A DNA stretch of 8,305 nucleotides. Source: Hyphomicrobium sp. Lineage in GTDB: Bacteria > Pseudomonadota > Alphaproteobacteria > Rhizobiales > Hyphomicrobiaceae. Below, in pieces: positions 1 through 5,598 of the stretch (the stretch's first letter is position 1; each line of letters opens with the position of its first letter). The translations under genes and the position numbers were made by a program. The notes under the pieces were generated by a model. That model made no database searches, was not told the origin of the DNA, and was given only the letters and a program-made list of their open reading frames with translations. The stretch lies in assembly GCA_030598645.1 (NCBI GenBank), contig JAUVPN010000106.1:1-8305 (forward strand), given 5' to 3'.

Positions 1-698
1 AAACTCGACAGAACACGAACCCTCAGCCGGTTCACCATGGCAAGCTCGACGGAACGCGTCTGCAAAACTTTCGAGCCTAGGGAGGCCATCTCCAGCATCT
101 CTTCGTATGAAACCTTCGGCAAACGATGTGCTTTGGGCACGATGCGCGGGTCAGAAGTGTAGACACCGTCAACGTCTGTGTAGATGTCGCATACATCTGC
201 CTTTAACGCGACGGCAATGGCCACCGCACTGGTGTCAGAGCCCCCCCTTCCCAGCGTCGCGATCCGCTGACGGTCTGGCTCGATGCCCTGGAAGCCAGTG
301 ATGACCGCCACTTCGCCATCCTCCAAGCGCCGGCACACGTCACGGCCATCGATGCCCTTGATGCGCGCTGCGCCATGAGCAGCGGTGGTCAGGATTGGCA
401 CCTGCCAGCCATGCCAAGAGCGTGCCTGCAGGCCCATCGATTGAAGCACGATTGCAAGCAAACCTGCGGAGACTTGCTCACCGGTCCCAACAACGGCGTC
501 GTACTCGCGCGCATCATGGAGAATAGCTGCTTCCCGCACCCAGGAAACGAGCTGATTTGTGACGCCAGCCATGGCAGACACAACGACCGCAACCTTGTTG
601 CCGCCTTCGACCTCGCGCTTCACGTGACGCGCGACGTTGCGGATGTGCTCGATGTCGGCGACCGAAGTGCCGCCAAACTTCATAACGACGACAGACAT
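1..698 (-). CDS. lysC: Aspartokinase, N-terminal kinase domain (partial, runs off window start)
   Basis: Aspartokinase phosphorylates L-aspartate with ATP, the first step towards lysine, threonine, methionine and diaminopimelate; it acts in the cytoplasm. Reading leftwards from the ATG at 698-696 gives 232 complete residues. Visible family motifs are KFGGTS (residues 7-12), VSAMAG (40-45), GTGEQVS (71-77), the phosphate-binding GRGGSDTSA (150-158), DIYTDVDGVYTSDPR (171-185) and LQTRSVELA (212-220). The family is usually about 400-420 residues, so the C-terminal ACT regulatory domains lie outside the window. The start was chosen because MSVVVMKFGGTS matches the usual N-terminus, where a few hydrophobic residues precede KFGGTS. 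The Shine-Dalgarno upstream is poor. The gene is divergent from ubiG, an arrangement familiar in alphaproteobacteria. The reading frame is intact throughout. Confidence 0.96.
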   Translation of the reverse strand, partial: MSVVVMKFGGTSVADIEHIRNVARHVKREVEGGNKVAVVVSAMAGVTNQLVSWVREAAILHDAREYDAVVGTGEQVSAGLLAIVLQSMGLQARSWHGWQVPILTTAAHGAARIKGIDGRDVCRRLEDGEVAVITGFQGIEPDRQRIATLGRGGSDTSAVAIAVALKADVCDIYTDVDGVYTSDPRIVPKAHRLPKVSYEEMLEMASLGSKVLQTRSVELAMVNRLRVRVLSS

Positions 699-901
699 TA
701 CGTTACGTTTCCCGCCCCAAGCGCTCTTGAATACTGTTCGGATCGGCCCCCAGTGGGCGCAGGCCAAAAAATCGAAAACCGGCCGTGTCAGCGCAATGGG
801 CATCTGGCAAATAGATTTGCCGTTTACGACCTGTTCTCATAACGAGATCAGCACGTTCCCGCAACAACGTAGCCTTGACAATGCAGTTGTAGGCTCCGCG
901 T
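699..901. promoter_or_regulatory. Divergent lysC/ubiG intergenic region with a palindrome
   Basis: This 203-bp gap must hold the start signals of both lysC (-) and ubiG (+). The clearest element is a perfect inverted repeat at 806-821, GGCAAAT-AG-ATTTGCC, with 7-bp arms and a 2-bp spacer, which is typical of a dimeric repressor site. A perfect TTGACA hexamer on the plus strand lies at 875-880, 21 bp before the annotated ubiG ATG. I see no convincing gene here. The assignment as an operator is inference from symmetry and position only. Confidence 0.45.
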
Positions 902-1672
902 ATGCCACGAAGAATGAAAAGCAAACCTTTAACCTCACCTGATGCTACGCTAGACGTTCGCGAACTCCAGCGATTCGAGCGCCTTTCCAGCGAATGGTGG
1001 GACCCGAAAGGCAAGTTCCACCCTTTACATCGGCAAGGGCCTGCCCGCCTCACCTTCATACGCGATACCCTAACTGATCACTTCCAGCTTCAGCCAAAAT
1101 CCATTAAGGTCCTGCAGAATATAAGAATTCTTGACATTGGCTGCGGCGGCGGCCTCATCTGCGAACCACTTGCTCGCCTAGGCGGCAAAATAACTGGAAT
1201 CGACCCCACGTCGGATTCTATTGCTGCAGCCCGCCGGCATGCTCTAGCCCAGCGCCTTTCGATCGATTATCGCGTCGCACGCGTCGAAGATCTGAGTGCT
1301 ACCGGGGAGACCTTCGACGCAGCGGTCTGCCTTGAGGTGATCGAGCACGTCCCTGACACAGCAGCGTTCCTTAATGTGACCGCCAGCCTCATTCGTCCGG
1401 GTGGCGCAATCGTATTTTCCACGCTCAATCGAACTTGGAAGTCGTACCTGCTAGCGATCGTGGCTGCGGAATACGTGCTCGGTTGGCTGCCCCCTGGCAC
1501 CCATAACTGGCAGCGTTTTGTGACACCGGAGGAACTTAGTCAGCAGATGTCAGCTGCTGGGCTAAGGCCACCGAAGTTCTGCGGAATGGTCTACGATGTG
1601 ATTCGCGATGAGTGGCGTCTTGATCGCAATACTGACATCAACTATCTGGCCGCTACCTCTCGCCCGATGTGA
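902..1672 (+). CDS. ubiG: Ubiquinone biosynthesis O-methyltransferase UbiG
   Basis: UbiG is the SAM-dependent enzyme that performs both O-methylations in ubiquinone synthesis (2-polyprenyl-6-hydroxyphenol and 3-demethylubiquinol) at the inner face of the cytoplasmic membrane. The 256-aa product has a class I methyltransferase fold. Motif I is LDIGCGGGL (77-85), the acidic ribose-binding strand is GIDPT (99-103), LEVIEHV is at 144-150 and RPGG at 165-168. Family-specific features are SEWWDPKGKF near residue 30 and the segment from LNRTWKSYL to PPGTHNW (175-203), which in UbiG helps membrane association. The length is normal for the family. The start is uncertain: ATG 902 (MPRRMKSK) and ATG 914 (MKSK) both lack a good Shine-Dalgarno. 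A TTGACA box at 875-880 would put transcription initiation near 910, which would favour 914. The gene ends 69 bp before the oppositely oriented tRNA-His. Confidence 0.95.
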   Translation: MPRRMKSKPLTSPDATLDVRELQRFERLSSEWWDPKGKFHPLHRQGPARLTFIRDTLTDHFQLQPKSIKVLQNIRILDIGCGGGLICEPLARLGGKITGIDPTSDSIAAARRHALAQRLSIDYRVARVEDLSATGETFDAAVCLEVIEHVPDTAAFLNVTASLIRPGGAIVFSTLNRTWKSYLLAIVAAEYVLGWLPPGTHNWQRFVTPEELSQQMSAAGLRPPKFCGMVYDVIRDEWRLDRNTDINYLAATSRPM

Positions 1673-1741
1673 CTGCCTGCAGCGCATAGCAGCTCACAGA
1701 GATATCGGGAGCAGTTGGTCGGAACGTGCCTTGAAGGAAAT

Positions 1742-1818
1742 TGGTACCGCCTCCCCGGCTCGAACGGGGGACCTCTAGATCCACAATCTAGCGCTCTAAC
1801 CACCTGAGCTAAGGCGGC
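1742..1818 (-). tRNA. tRNA-His (anticodon GTG), A73/U72 type without G-1
   Basis: The minus strand from 1818 folds as a full cloverleaf: acceptor GCCGCCT/AGGCGGT, TAGCTCAG at the start of the D arm, anticodon stem CTAGA/TCTAG around loop TTGTGGA with anticodon GTG at 1784-1782, and a T arm with GTTCGAGCC. CCA is encoded at 1744-1742. The discriminator is A73 and the first pair is G1-U72. The base before G1 is U, so the extra G-1:C73 pair of ordinary bacterial tRNA-His is absent. This is the altered histidine identity described for a subgroup of alphaproteobacteria including Caulobacter, where HisRS reads the anticodon, A73 and U72 instead of G-1. Confidence 0.96.
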
Positions 1819-1860
1819 ACGCTTGCGGTTCTCAACCAGCGTAACCTAATCGGCGCGTCT

Positions 1861-1889
1861 TAAAACCCTCCATAAGGCCTGATCGTCAA
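1861..1889 (-). promoter_or_regulatory. Candidate sigma-70 promoter of tRNA-His
   Basis: On the minus strand a CTTGACG sequence supplies a -35 box, TTGACG at 1889-1884. A 17-bp spacer follows, then GTTTTA at 1866-1861 as a weak -10. Initiation would fall near 1854, leaving a leader of about 35 nt before the tRNA 5' end at 1818. The CTTGAC form suits alphaproteobacterial housekeeping promoters. The -10 is poor, so this remains a candidate. Confidence 0.4.
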
Positions 1890-1943
1890 GCAAAAACCGG
1901 GCGCAACGATTGACGTCTACCCAATGGGCGGCGGTCGCAATAG

Positions 1944-1979
1944 CCCAGCCAAGTACTTGCCACTAGCCCTTTGGCTGGG
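1944..1979. terminator. Perfect 9-bp inverted repeat overlapping the phasin stop codon
   Basis: CCCAGCCAA at 1944-1952 and TTGGCTGGG at 1971-1979 are exact reverse complements around an 18-nt loop. The phasin stop (1965-1963) sits in the loop and one arm encodes the last phasin codons. The minus-strand continuation has no T run, whereas the plus side is followed by TCTTTT. It may be a weak or bidirectional terminator, or a 3'-end stabilising hairpin for the phasin mRNA. Only the symmetry is certain. Confidence 0.5.
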
Positions 1980-2337
1980 TCTTTTGCGCCGCCTCGCTCA
2001 TCAGCTTGCCGAGTTCCTGGGCCTGTTGGGCGTAGGCGTTCATTTGCTTTTGCGCATAACGCTGCTGGATCTCCATATACTGCTTGAGGTCTCGCGCTCG
2101 CGACAAATCGCTTGCAAATCGAAAGCTCGCCTGGATGTTTTCCTCTGCAAATTTGGTCACCTGCGACTGCAATTCGATGGCACTTTGGGCCATAGCACCC
2201 TGCGACTGCGAAACTGTATCCTGGACTTTGCGAGCCATATCCATGAATTGTCCGTACGCTGAGCGCGCCTGCTCGACGTTGCGCTCGGCGAGCTCACGAA
2301 CTGCCTCCGGAATCTCGAATTGCGGCTTATCAGACAT
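1963..2337 (-). CDS. Phasin (polyhydroxyalkanoate granule-associated protein)
   Basis: Phasins coat polyhydroxyalkanoate storage granules and control their number and size. The 124-aa product begins MSDKPQFEIPEAVRELAERNVEQAR, typical of the alphaproteobacterial phasin family. It continues as one long, Gln/Ala-rich, helical and probably coiled-coil stretch (about residues 9-115), without Cys or Trp and with no membrane segment or signal peptide. The reading frame stays open 56 codons further upstream. The ATG at 2337-2335 is preferred because AAGGAGG lies at 2353-2347, 9 nt ahead of it, and because the family motif starts here. A TATAAT lies upstream on the same strand. The neighbours are tRNA-His downstream and a histidine kinase divergently upstream. 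No PHA synthase, depolymerase or PhaR is in view, so granule binding is inferred from family resemblance. Confidence 0.88.
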   Translation of the reverse strand: MSDKPQFEIPEAVRELAERNVEQARSAYGQFMDMARKVQDTVSQSQGAMAQSAIELQSQVTKFAEENIQASFRFASDLSRARDLKQYMEIQQRYAQKQMNAYAQQAQELGKLMSEAAQKTQPKG

Positions 2338-2346
2338 CGGCGATTT

Positions 2347-2353
2347 CCTCCTT
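2347..2353 (-). promoter_or_regulatory. Strong Shine-Dalgarno AAGGAGG of the phasin gene
   Basis: The minus strand reads AAGGAGG here, 9 nt before the ATG at 2337. It is the best ribosome-binding site in the window and fixes the phasin start. It fits the high expression expected of a granule coat protein. Confidence 0.9.
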
Positions 2354-2359
2354 ATAGTC

Positions 2360-2409
2360 CAGGAAGCTCCTGCGACCCGCTCCTGGTTAGCGGGCAATGG
2401 CCAATTATA
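2360..2409 (-). promoter_or_regulatory. Phasin promoter -10 (TATAAT) and stem-loop leader
   Basis: On the minus strand a perfect TATAAT lies at 2409-2404, without a recognisable -35 at 16-18 bp. Two hairpins follow between it and the Shine-Dalgarno. The first is CCCGCT/AGCGGG (2394-2389 with 2381-2376, 7-nt loop), which would lie at the very 5' end of the transcript. The second is CAGGA/TCCTG (2372-2368 with 2364-2360, 3-nt loop). A 5'-terminal stem-loop often protects an mRNA from decay. The missing -35 suggests either an activator or a non-standard promoter. Confidence 0.45.
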
Positions 2410-2529
2410 TCCCGGGACCGGAATGAAGCGACCGCGAAATTGAGTGTGTATAGTATGCCTGGGGCGGTCCGGTTCGTGGACGCAAAGAGCCGCACGCGCT
2501 AACACACTTTAAGCCTTGGTGTTTTATCC

Positions 2530-3771
2530 ATGCCTGCTGACGGACTTCGCGCATTGCCACGATCGCCTGGGCCCGAGGAAGCGCTTTCGCGTTGCAGTGG
2601 CCCCGCTTGGGTGATCGATCCTGCCAAAGGTCGCGTCCTTGCAGCAAACTCTGCCGGGGCCGCACGCATGGGGCTGTGCCCGGACGCGGCCTCCGGAACA
2701 TTGGATGCGGCGATGCCTGGCCTAATCCGTCTCCGAGCCATGACGCACCAGCCACTCAAGTTTGGAAAGCGCGAATCCCTCGTGTTTTGGACGGCCTACG
2801 GTGCAGAAAACCTCCTTTGCAGTGTCAGCAACGTGGGGGAATCGGGCGGCACGCAGCTGGTACTCGTCACTATGGTGAACGAAGACCGAGACGTCGCGAC
2901 CACGAATGTTGCTAGTAAATCGGGCGGGATTTCCGCCGAAGCTGATGACGACGCGACGCTCAAGAAGATCGCCGGCGCCATTCGCGGTGGATTTGGCGGG
3001 CACAACGACCAGAACGACGAACAGGCGGCTGAACTGGACGAGGAGGAGGGGTTTCGTGCCGCCTCATCGCCTGACCACTCTCAGAACATCTCCAAGCTCG
3101 CCCATGAGCTAAGAACACCTTTGAGCGCCATCGCCGTCGCCGCCGAAATCATGAAGGACGAGCGCTTCGGCAAACTACCAAATGCGCGCTATCGCGGCTA
3201 CGCAACCGACATTCACGACAATGCCTGCCACGCCCTTGCGGTCATCCGTCGACTACTCGGCGGCGATGCACCAGAAACCACGACAAACCTCCTTGAAACG
3301 GTCGAACTGAATCTCAACGCGATCGCCAAAGGTTCTGTTTCTGCCATGCGGCCGCTTGCTGAGGGAGCAAACCTAAAGCTTCGCCAGAAATTGCACACGC
3401 GACTGCCCCGCGTTGTTGGCGACTCGATAATGGTGAAACAGGTCTTATTTAATTTGTTGGCCAATGCCATTAAGTTTACCGAGCCGGGCGGCGAGGTGCG
3501 GGTGGTCACAGGTCTTGGCTTCGATCAGGCTGTATTTGTCGCAGTCCGCGACTCAGGGCCCGGCATGAGCGCAAATGAGATCGAGCGAGCGCTCAATGCA
3601 GCCTCCCCTCCAAAGCCGGAGCGCAAGCAGGGAGGCGGCCTGGGAATAGGATTACCGCTGGCGCTTAGCTTGGCGAAAGCCAACGGCGCACGGCTCGAGA
3701 TCGATAGCGCGTCGGGCGAGGGAACGGCCGTCGCATTGATCTTTCCCAAAGAGCGCGTCGTTGCCCGCTAG
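2530..3771 (+). CDS. Soluble PAS-like/HisKA/HATPase sensor histidine kinase (orphan)
   Basis: The 413-aa product should autophosphorylate on a histidine and pass the phosphate to a response regulator. A PAS-like sensor region with the segment WVIDPAKGRVLAANSAGAARMG (residues 27-48) comes first. An acidic, low-complexity linker follows (about 158-174). The dimerisation/phosphoacceptor domain has the H-box KLAHELRTPLSAI (189-201, His192). The ATP-binding domain has N-box QVLFNLLANAIKFT (304-317), G1 DSGPGM (341-346) and G2 GGGLGIGL (368-375), so it looks active. There are no membrane segments, so it is cytosolic. The region after the H-box (ERFGKLPNARYRGYATDIHDNA) recalls alphaproteobacterial PdhS/PleC-like kinases, but this is family-level resemblance only. 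The start at 2530 is the first ATG after an in-frame TAA at 2500-2502; its ribosome-binding site is weak. No response regulator is adjacent. Confidence 0.88.
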   Translation: MPADGLRALPRSPGPEEALSRCSGPAWVIDPAKGRVLAANSAGAARMGLCPDAASGTLDAAMPGLIRLRAMTHQPLKFGKRESLVFWTAYGAENLLCSVSNVGESGGTQLVLVTMVNEDRDVATTNVASKSGGISAEADDDATLKKIAGAIRGGFGGHNDQNDEQAAELDEEEGFRAASSPDHSQNISKLAHELRTPLSAIAVAAEIMKDERFGKLPNARYRGYATDIHDNACHALAVIRRLLGGDAPETTTNLLETVELNLNAIAKGSVSAMRPLAEGANLKLRQKLHTRLPRVVGDSIMVKQVLFNLLANAIKFTEPGGEVRVVTGLGFDQAVFVAVRDSGPGMSANEIERALNAASPPKPERKQGGGLGIGLPLALSLAKANGARLEIDSASGEGTAVALIFPKERVVAR

Positions 3772-3805
3772 TTGCCTGCGTCGGTCTTTTGGTTCGCGAG
3801 TTTGA

Positions 3806-3822
3806 ATTAGACAAGTTCTAAT
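3806..3822. promoter_or_regulatory. Candidate Irr box (iron control element, ICE)
   Basis: ATTAGA-CAAGT-TCTAAT is a perfect 6-bp inverted repeat with a 5-bp spacer. Against the published Irr consensus TTTAGAA-N3-TTCTAAA it agrees at 11 of the 14 defined positions, and the two outermost mismatches are symmetric (A...T). It lies 144 bp before the start codon of a ferric-iron binding protein, where an iron regulator would be expected. Irr accumulates under iron and heme limitation and usually activates uptake genes. The identity of the regulator is inference. Confidence 0.65.
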
Positions 3823-3836
3823 CTATTGCATTTACT
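3808..3836 (+). promoter_or_regulatory. Candidate promoter of the iron-uptake operon
   Basis: TAGACA at 3808-3813 (five of six matches to TTGACA), a 17-bp spacer and TTTACT at 3831-3836 (four of six matches to TATAAT) form a plausible sigma-70 promoter. The -35 lies inside the candidate Irr box. Initiation near 3843 would leave a G-rich leader of roughly 120 nt before the ATG at 3966, including a hairpin (3886-3892 with 3895-3901). Confidence 0.4.
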
Positions 3837-3965
3837 CGTGTTTTGGTTGACTGGCCGCGGTTGAGCAGGCTAGGGGTGGCTCAATGCGGGCAGGTGCTCG
3901 CTGGGGGGGCGACTGAGACTCTTCCCAATACCGGGGCCTTGAACCTCGACTATTGGAGCAAACCA

Positions 3966-5018
3966 ATGCGAAACTCCCGCGCTCCTTTGCGCCATGCGAC
4001 GGCGATCGGACTCCTCGTTCTTTTGAATCTATCGAACGAATTTGTGCCATCGGCGAGTGCGAACGAAGAAGTCAACATCTACTCTTACCGCGAGCCAGGT
4101 TTGATCAAACCCTTGCTCACAGCGTTCAACAAAAAAACAGGTATCAAAACGAACGTCGTATTCGCCAAGAACGGCCTCGTTGAGCGGCTTGCAGCAGAAG
4201 GGCGCAATAGCCCGGCCGACCTACTTCTGACAAACGAATTTGGATTATTAACACGGGCCGTGAAAGCCGGCGCAACGCAGACCGTTCGCTCAGGAGTGAT
4301 CGACGAAGCCATTCCGGAGAACTTGCGCGACCCGGACGGTCATTGGTTCGGCCTCACACGGCGGGCGCGCGTGGTCTACGCCTCGAAGGATCGCGTAGAC
4401 CTGGATTCGATCACATATGAAGAGCTTGCTGAGCCGAAATGGCGTGCCAAGATCTGCATGCGCTCAGGCCAGCACACGTACAACGTTGCTCTTGTGGCTT
4501 CAATGATCGCCCACCACGGCGAGGAGGAGGCCGGAAAGTGGCTTGAGGATCTCAAAGCTAATCTCGCGCGGCAACCCGCAGGCGGGGACCGAGACAGCGT
4601 ACGCGACGTCAAAGCTGGCCTATGCGATCTCGCGATCGGCAACACCTACTACATGGCCACCATGCTCAAAAACCCGGACCAAAAGGAATGGGCCGACGCG
4701 GTACGCATCCTATTCCCCAATACCAATGGACGCGGCACGCATGTCAATATTTCGGGCATGTCGCTCGCTGCCAATGCGCCAAACAAAGACAACGCTCTCA
4801 AGTTGATGGAGTTCCTTGTGTCGCCAGAAGCGCAAGAAATCTATGCGCAAATGAACGGCGAATACCCCGTTGTACCAGGTGTGCCCGCCTCGAAACTCGT
4901 TGAAAGCTGGGGCACGCTAAAGGCCGACGCTTTGCCGCTGGAAAAAATTGCGGAGCTTCGCAAGAAAGCTTCCCAGCTTATCGACAGGGTGCAGTTCGAT
5001 CAGGGACCAACCTTCTGA
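3966..5018 (+). CDS. fbpA: Periplasmic Fe(III) ABC transporter substrate-binding protein (FbpA/FutA type)
   Basis: This protein captures ferric iron in the periplasm and delivers it to the inner-membrane permease. It has 350 residues from the ATG at 3966, which has GGAG at 3955-3958, 7 nt upstream. Residues 1-32 form a signal peptide: basic RNSRAPLRH, a hydrophobic core IGLLVLLNL and a cleavage site PSASA/NEE. The mature protein opens VNIYSYREPGLIKPLLTAF, typical of the FutA/FbpA group, followed by ADLLLTNE. The pair of tyrosines in GNTYY (228-229) is where this family binds iron, and FLVSPEAQEIYA is near the C-terminus. The frame is open upstream to a TTG at 3843, but that would bury the signal peptide, so it was not used. 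The stop overlaps the next gene by one base (TGATG), indicating coupling. Thiamine- or sulfate-type binding proteins are related, but the motifs favour iron. Confidence 0.92.
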   Translation: MRNSRAPLRHATAIGLLVLLNLSNEFVPSASANEEVNIYSYREPGLIKPLLTAFNKKTGIKTNVVFAKNGLVERLAAEGRNSPADLLLTNEFGLLTRAVKAGATQTVRSGVIDEAIPENLRDPDGHWFGLTRRARVVYASKDRVDLDSITYEELAEPKWRAKICMRSGQHTYNVALVASMIAHHGEEEAGKWLEDLKANLARQPAGGDRDSVRDVKAGLCDLAIGNTYYMATMLKNPDQKEWADAVRILFPNTNGRGTHVNISGMSLAANAPNKDNALKLMEFLVSPEAQEIYAQMNGEYPVVPGVPASKLVESWGTLKADALPLEKIAELRKKASQLIDRVQFDQGPTF

Positions 5019-5542
5019 TGTCAGAAACAAGAACCAGTCGCAAAAGCTGTCCTTATGAGGATACCGCGTTGCCGACAGGCGAAGTGTTGTCGGCGCCCGA
5101 ACGACTGGTCGGGTTCGGCTTTCGCTGCTGGCTAGCCGGGTACCAGACGAGTGACATTGGCTGCTGGGAAGTCGCCTGGCACGAGTTTTCGAAATCTGTC
5201 GGCGCGCGCGCAGCCAAACCGCTCATGACTGAGCTCGCGTGGTGGGTGCGCACCATACAGGATGGTGCAGGACGAAAAATAGAAATCTACCCCGCACCAT
5301 GCCGAAGGTTCTGCCGCGACGAGTGTTTGGCAATATCCATGGTCGCGGCAAGCCAGCATAGCGCGTGCCCGGCGTTCCGTGCTTGCGCTGTCGCTCTTTT
5401 GGGATCCAACAAGATCGAGGAGACCATTGATGGGGCAGAGTGTTTCGCGCGCAGCCTCAAAAATGTCGATCAGATATTGTCGCCCAGCTCTGTATTCATG
5501 GGCGCCAACCTCGTCTCACCGGGCCTACATGGCCATAGCTAG
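5018..5542 (+). CDS. Cysteine-rich protein of unknown function in the iron-uptake operon
   Basis: I do not recognise this 174-aa product with any certainty. Its ATG shares one base with the stop of the iron-binding protein (TGATG), and AGGGA lies 11 nt before it (5002-5006), so it is probably translated by coupling. It has no signal peptide or membrane segment and should be cytosolic. Nine cysteines occur, at residues 11, 37, 49, 95, 99, 103, 117, 123 and 142. The core YPAPCRRFCRDECLAISMVAAS gives C95-x3-C99-x3-C103, then C117-x5-C123. Aromatic-rich helices come earlier (FGFRCWLAGYQTSDIGCWEVAW, 33-54). The spacing suggests metal or Fe-S binding, or redox-active thiols. Codon use looks like that of its neighbours, and the long open frame plus overlap make it a real gene. 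Role as an iron sensor, assembly factor or reductase partner is inference. Confidence 0.8.
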   Translation: MSETRTSRKSCPYEDTALPTGEVLSAPERLVGFGFRCWLAGYQTSDIGCWEVAWHEFSKSVGARAAKPLMTELAWWVRTIQDGAGRKIEIYPAPCRRFCRDECLAISMVAASQHSACPAFRACAVALLGSNKIEETIDGAECFARSLKNVDQILSPSSVFMGANLVSPGLHGHS

Positions 5543-5598
5543 GAAAGACCGCATTGCGCTGCGAATAGGAAGAGCAAGAACAGGATCCTGGCCGGGCT

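Noticed and set aside
375..842. A 155-aa open frame on the plus strand opposite lysC
   Set aside because: It lies antisense to the strongly supported aspartokinase, and its protein resembles no family.
2338..2505. An N-terminal extension of 56 residues on the phasin
   Set aside because: The extension reads like non-coding sequence, and the ATG at 2337 has an ideal AAGGAGG and matches the family's N-terminus.
3913..3960. A TPP riboswitch in the leader of the iron-binding protein, suggested by CTGAGA and TTGAACCT
   Set aside because: The essential downstream part (GATC-x-GG-x-TAAT-x-CC-x-GCG and closing AGGG) is missing, and the downstream gene is an iron-type, not a thiamine-type, binding protein.
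3843..3965. An upstream TTG start adding 41 residues to the iron-binding protein
   Set aside because: It would place a hydrophilic stretch before a clear signal peptide, and the ATG at 3966 has its own GGAG at good spacing.
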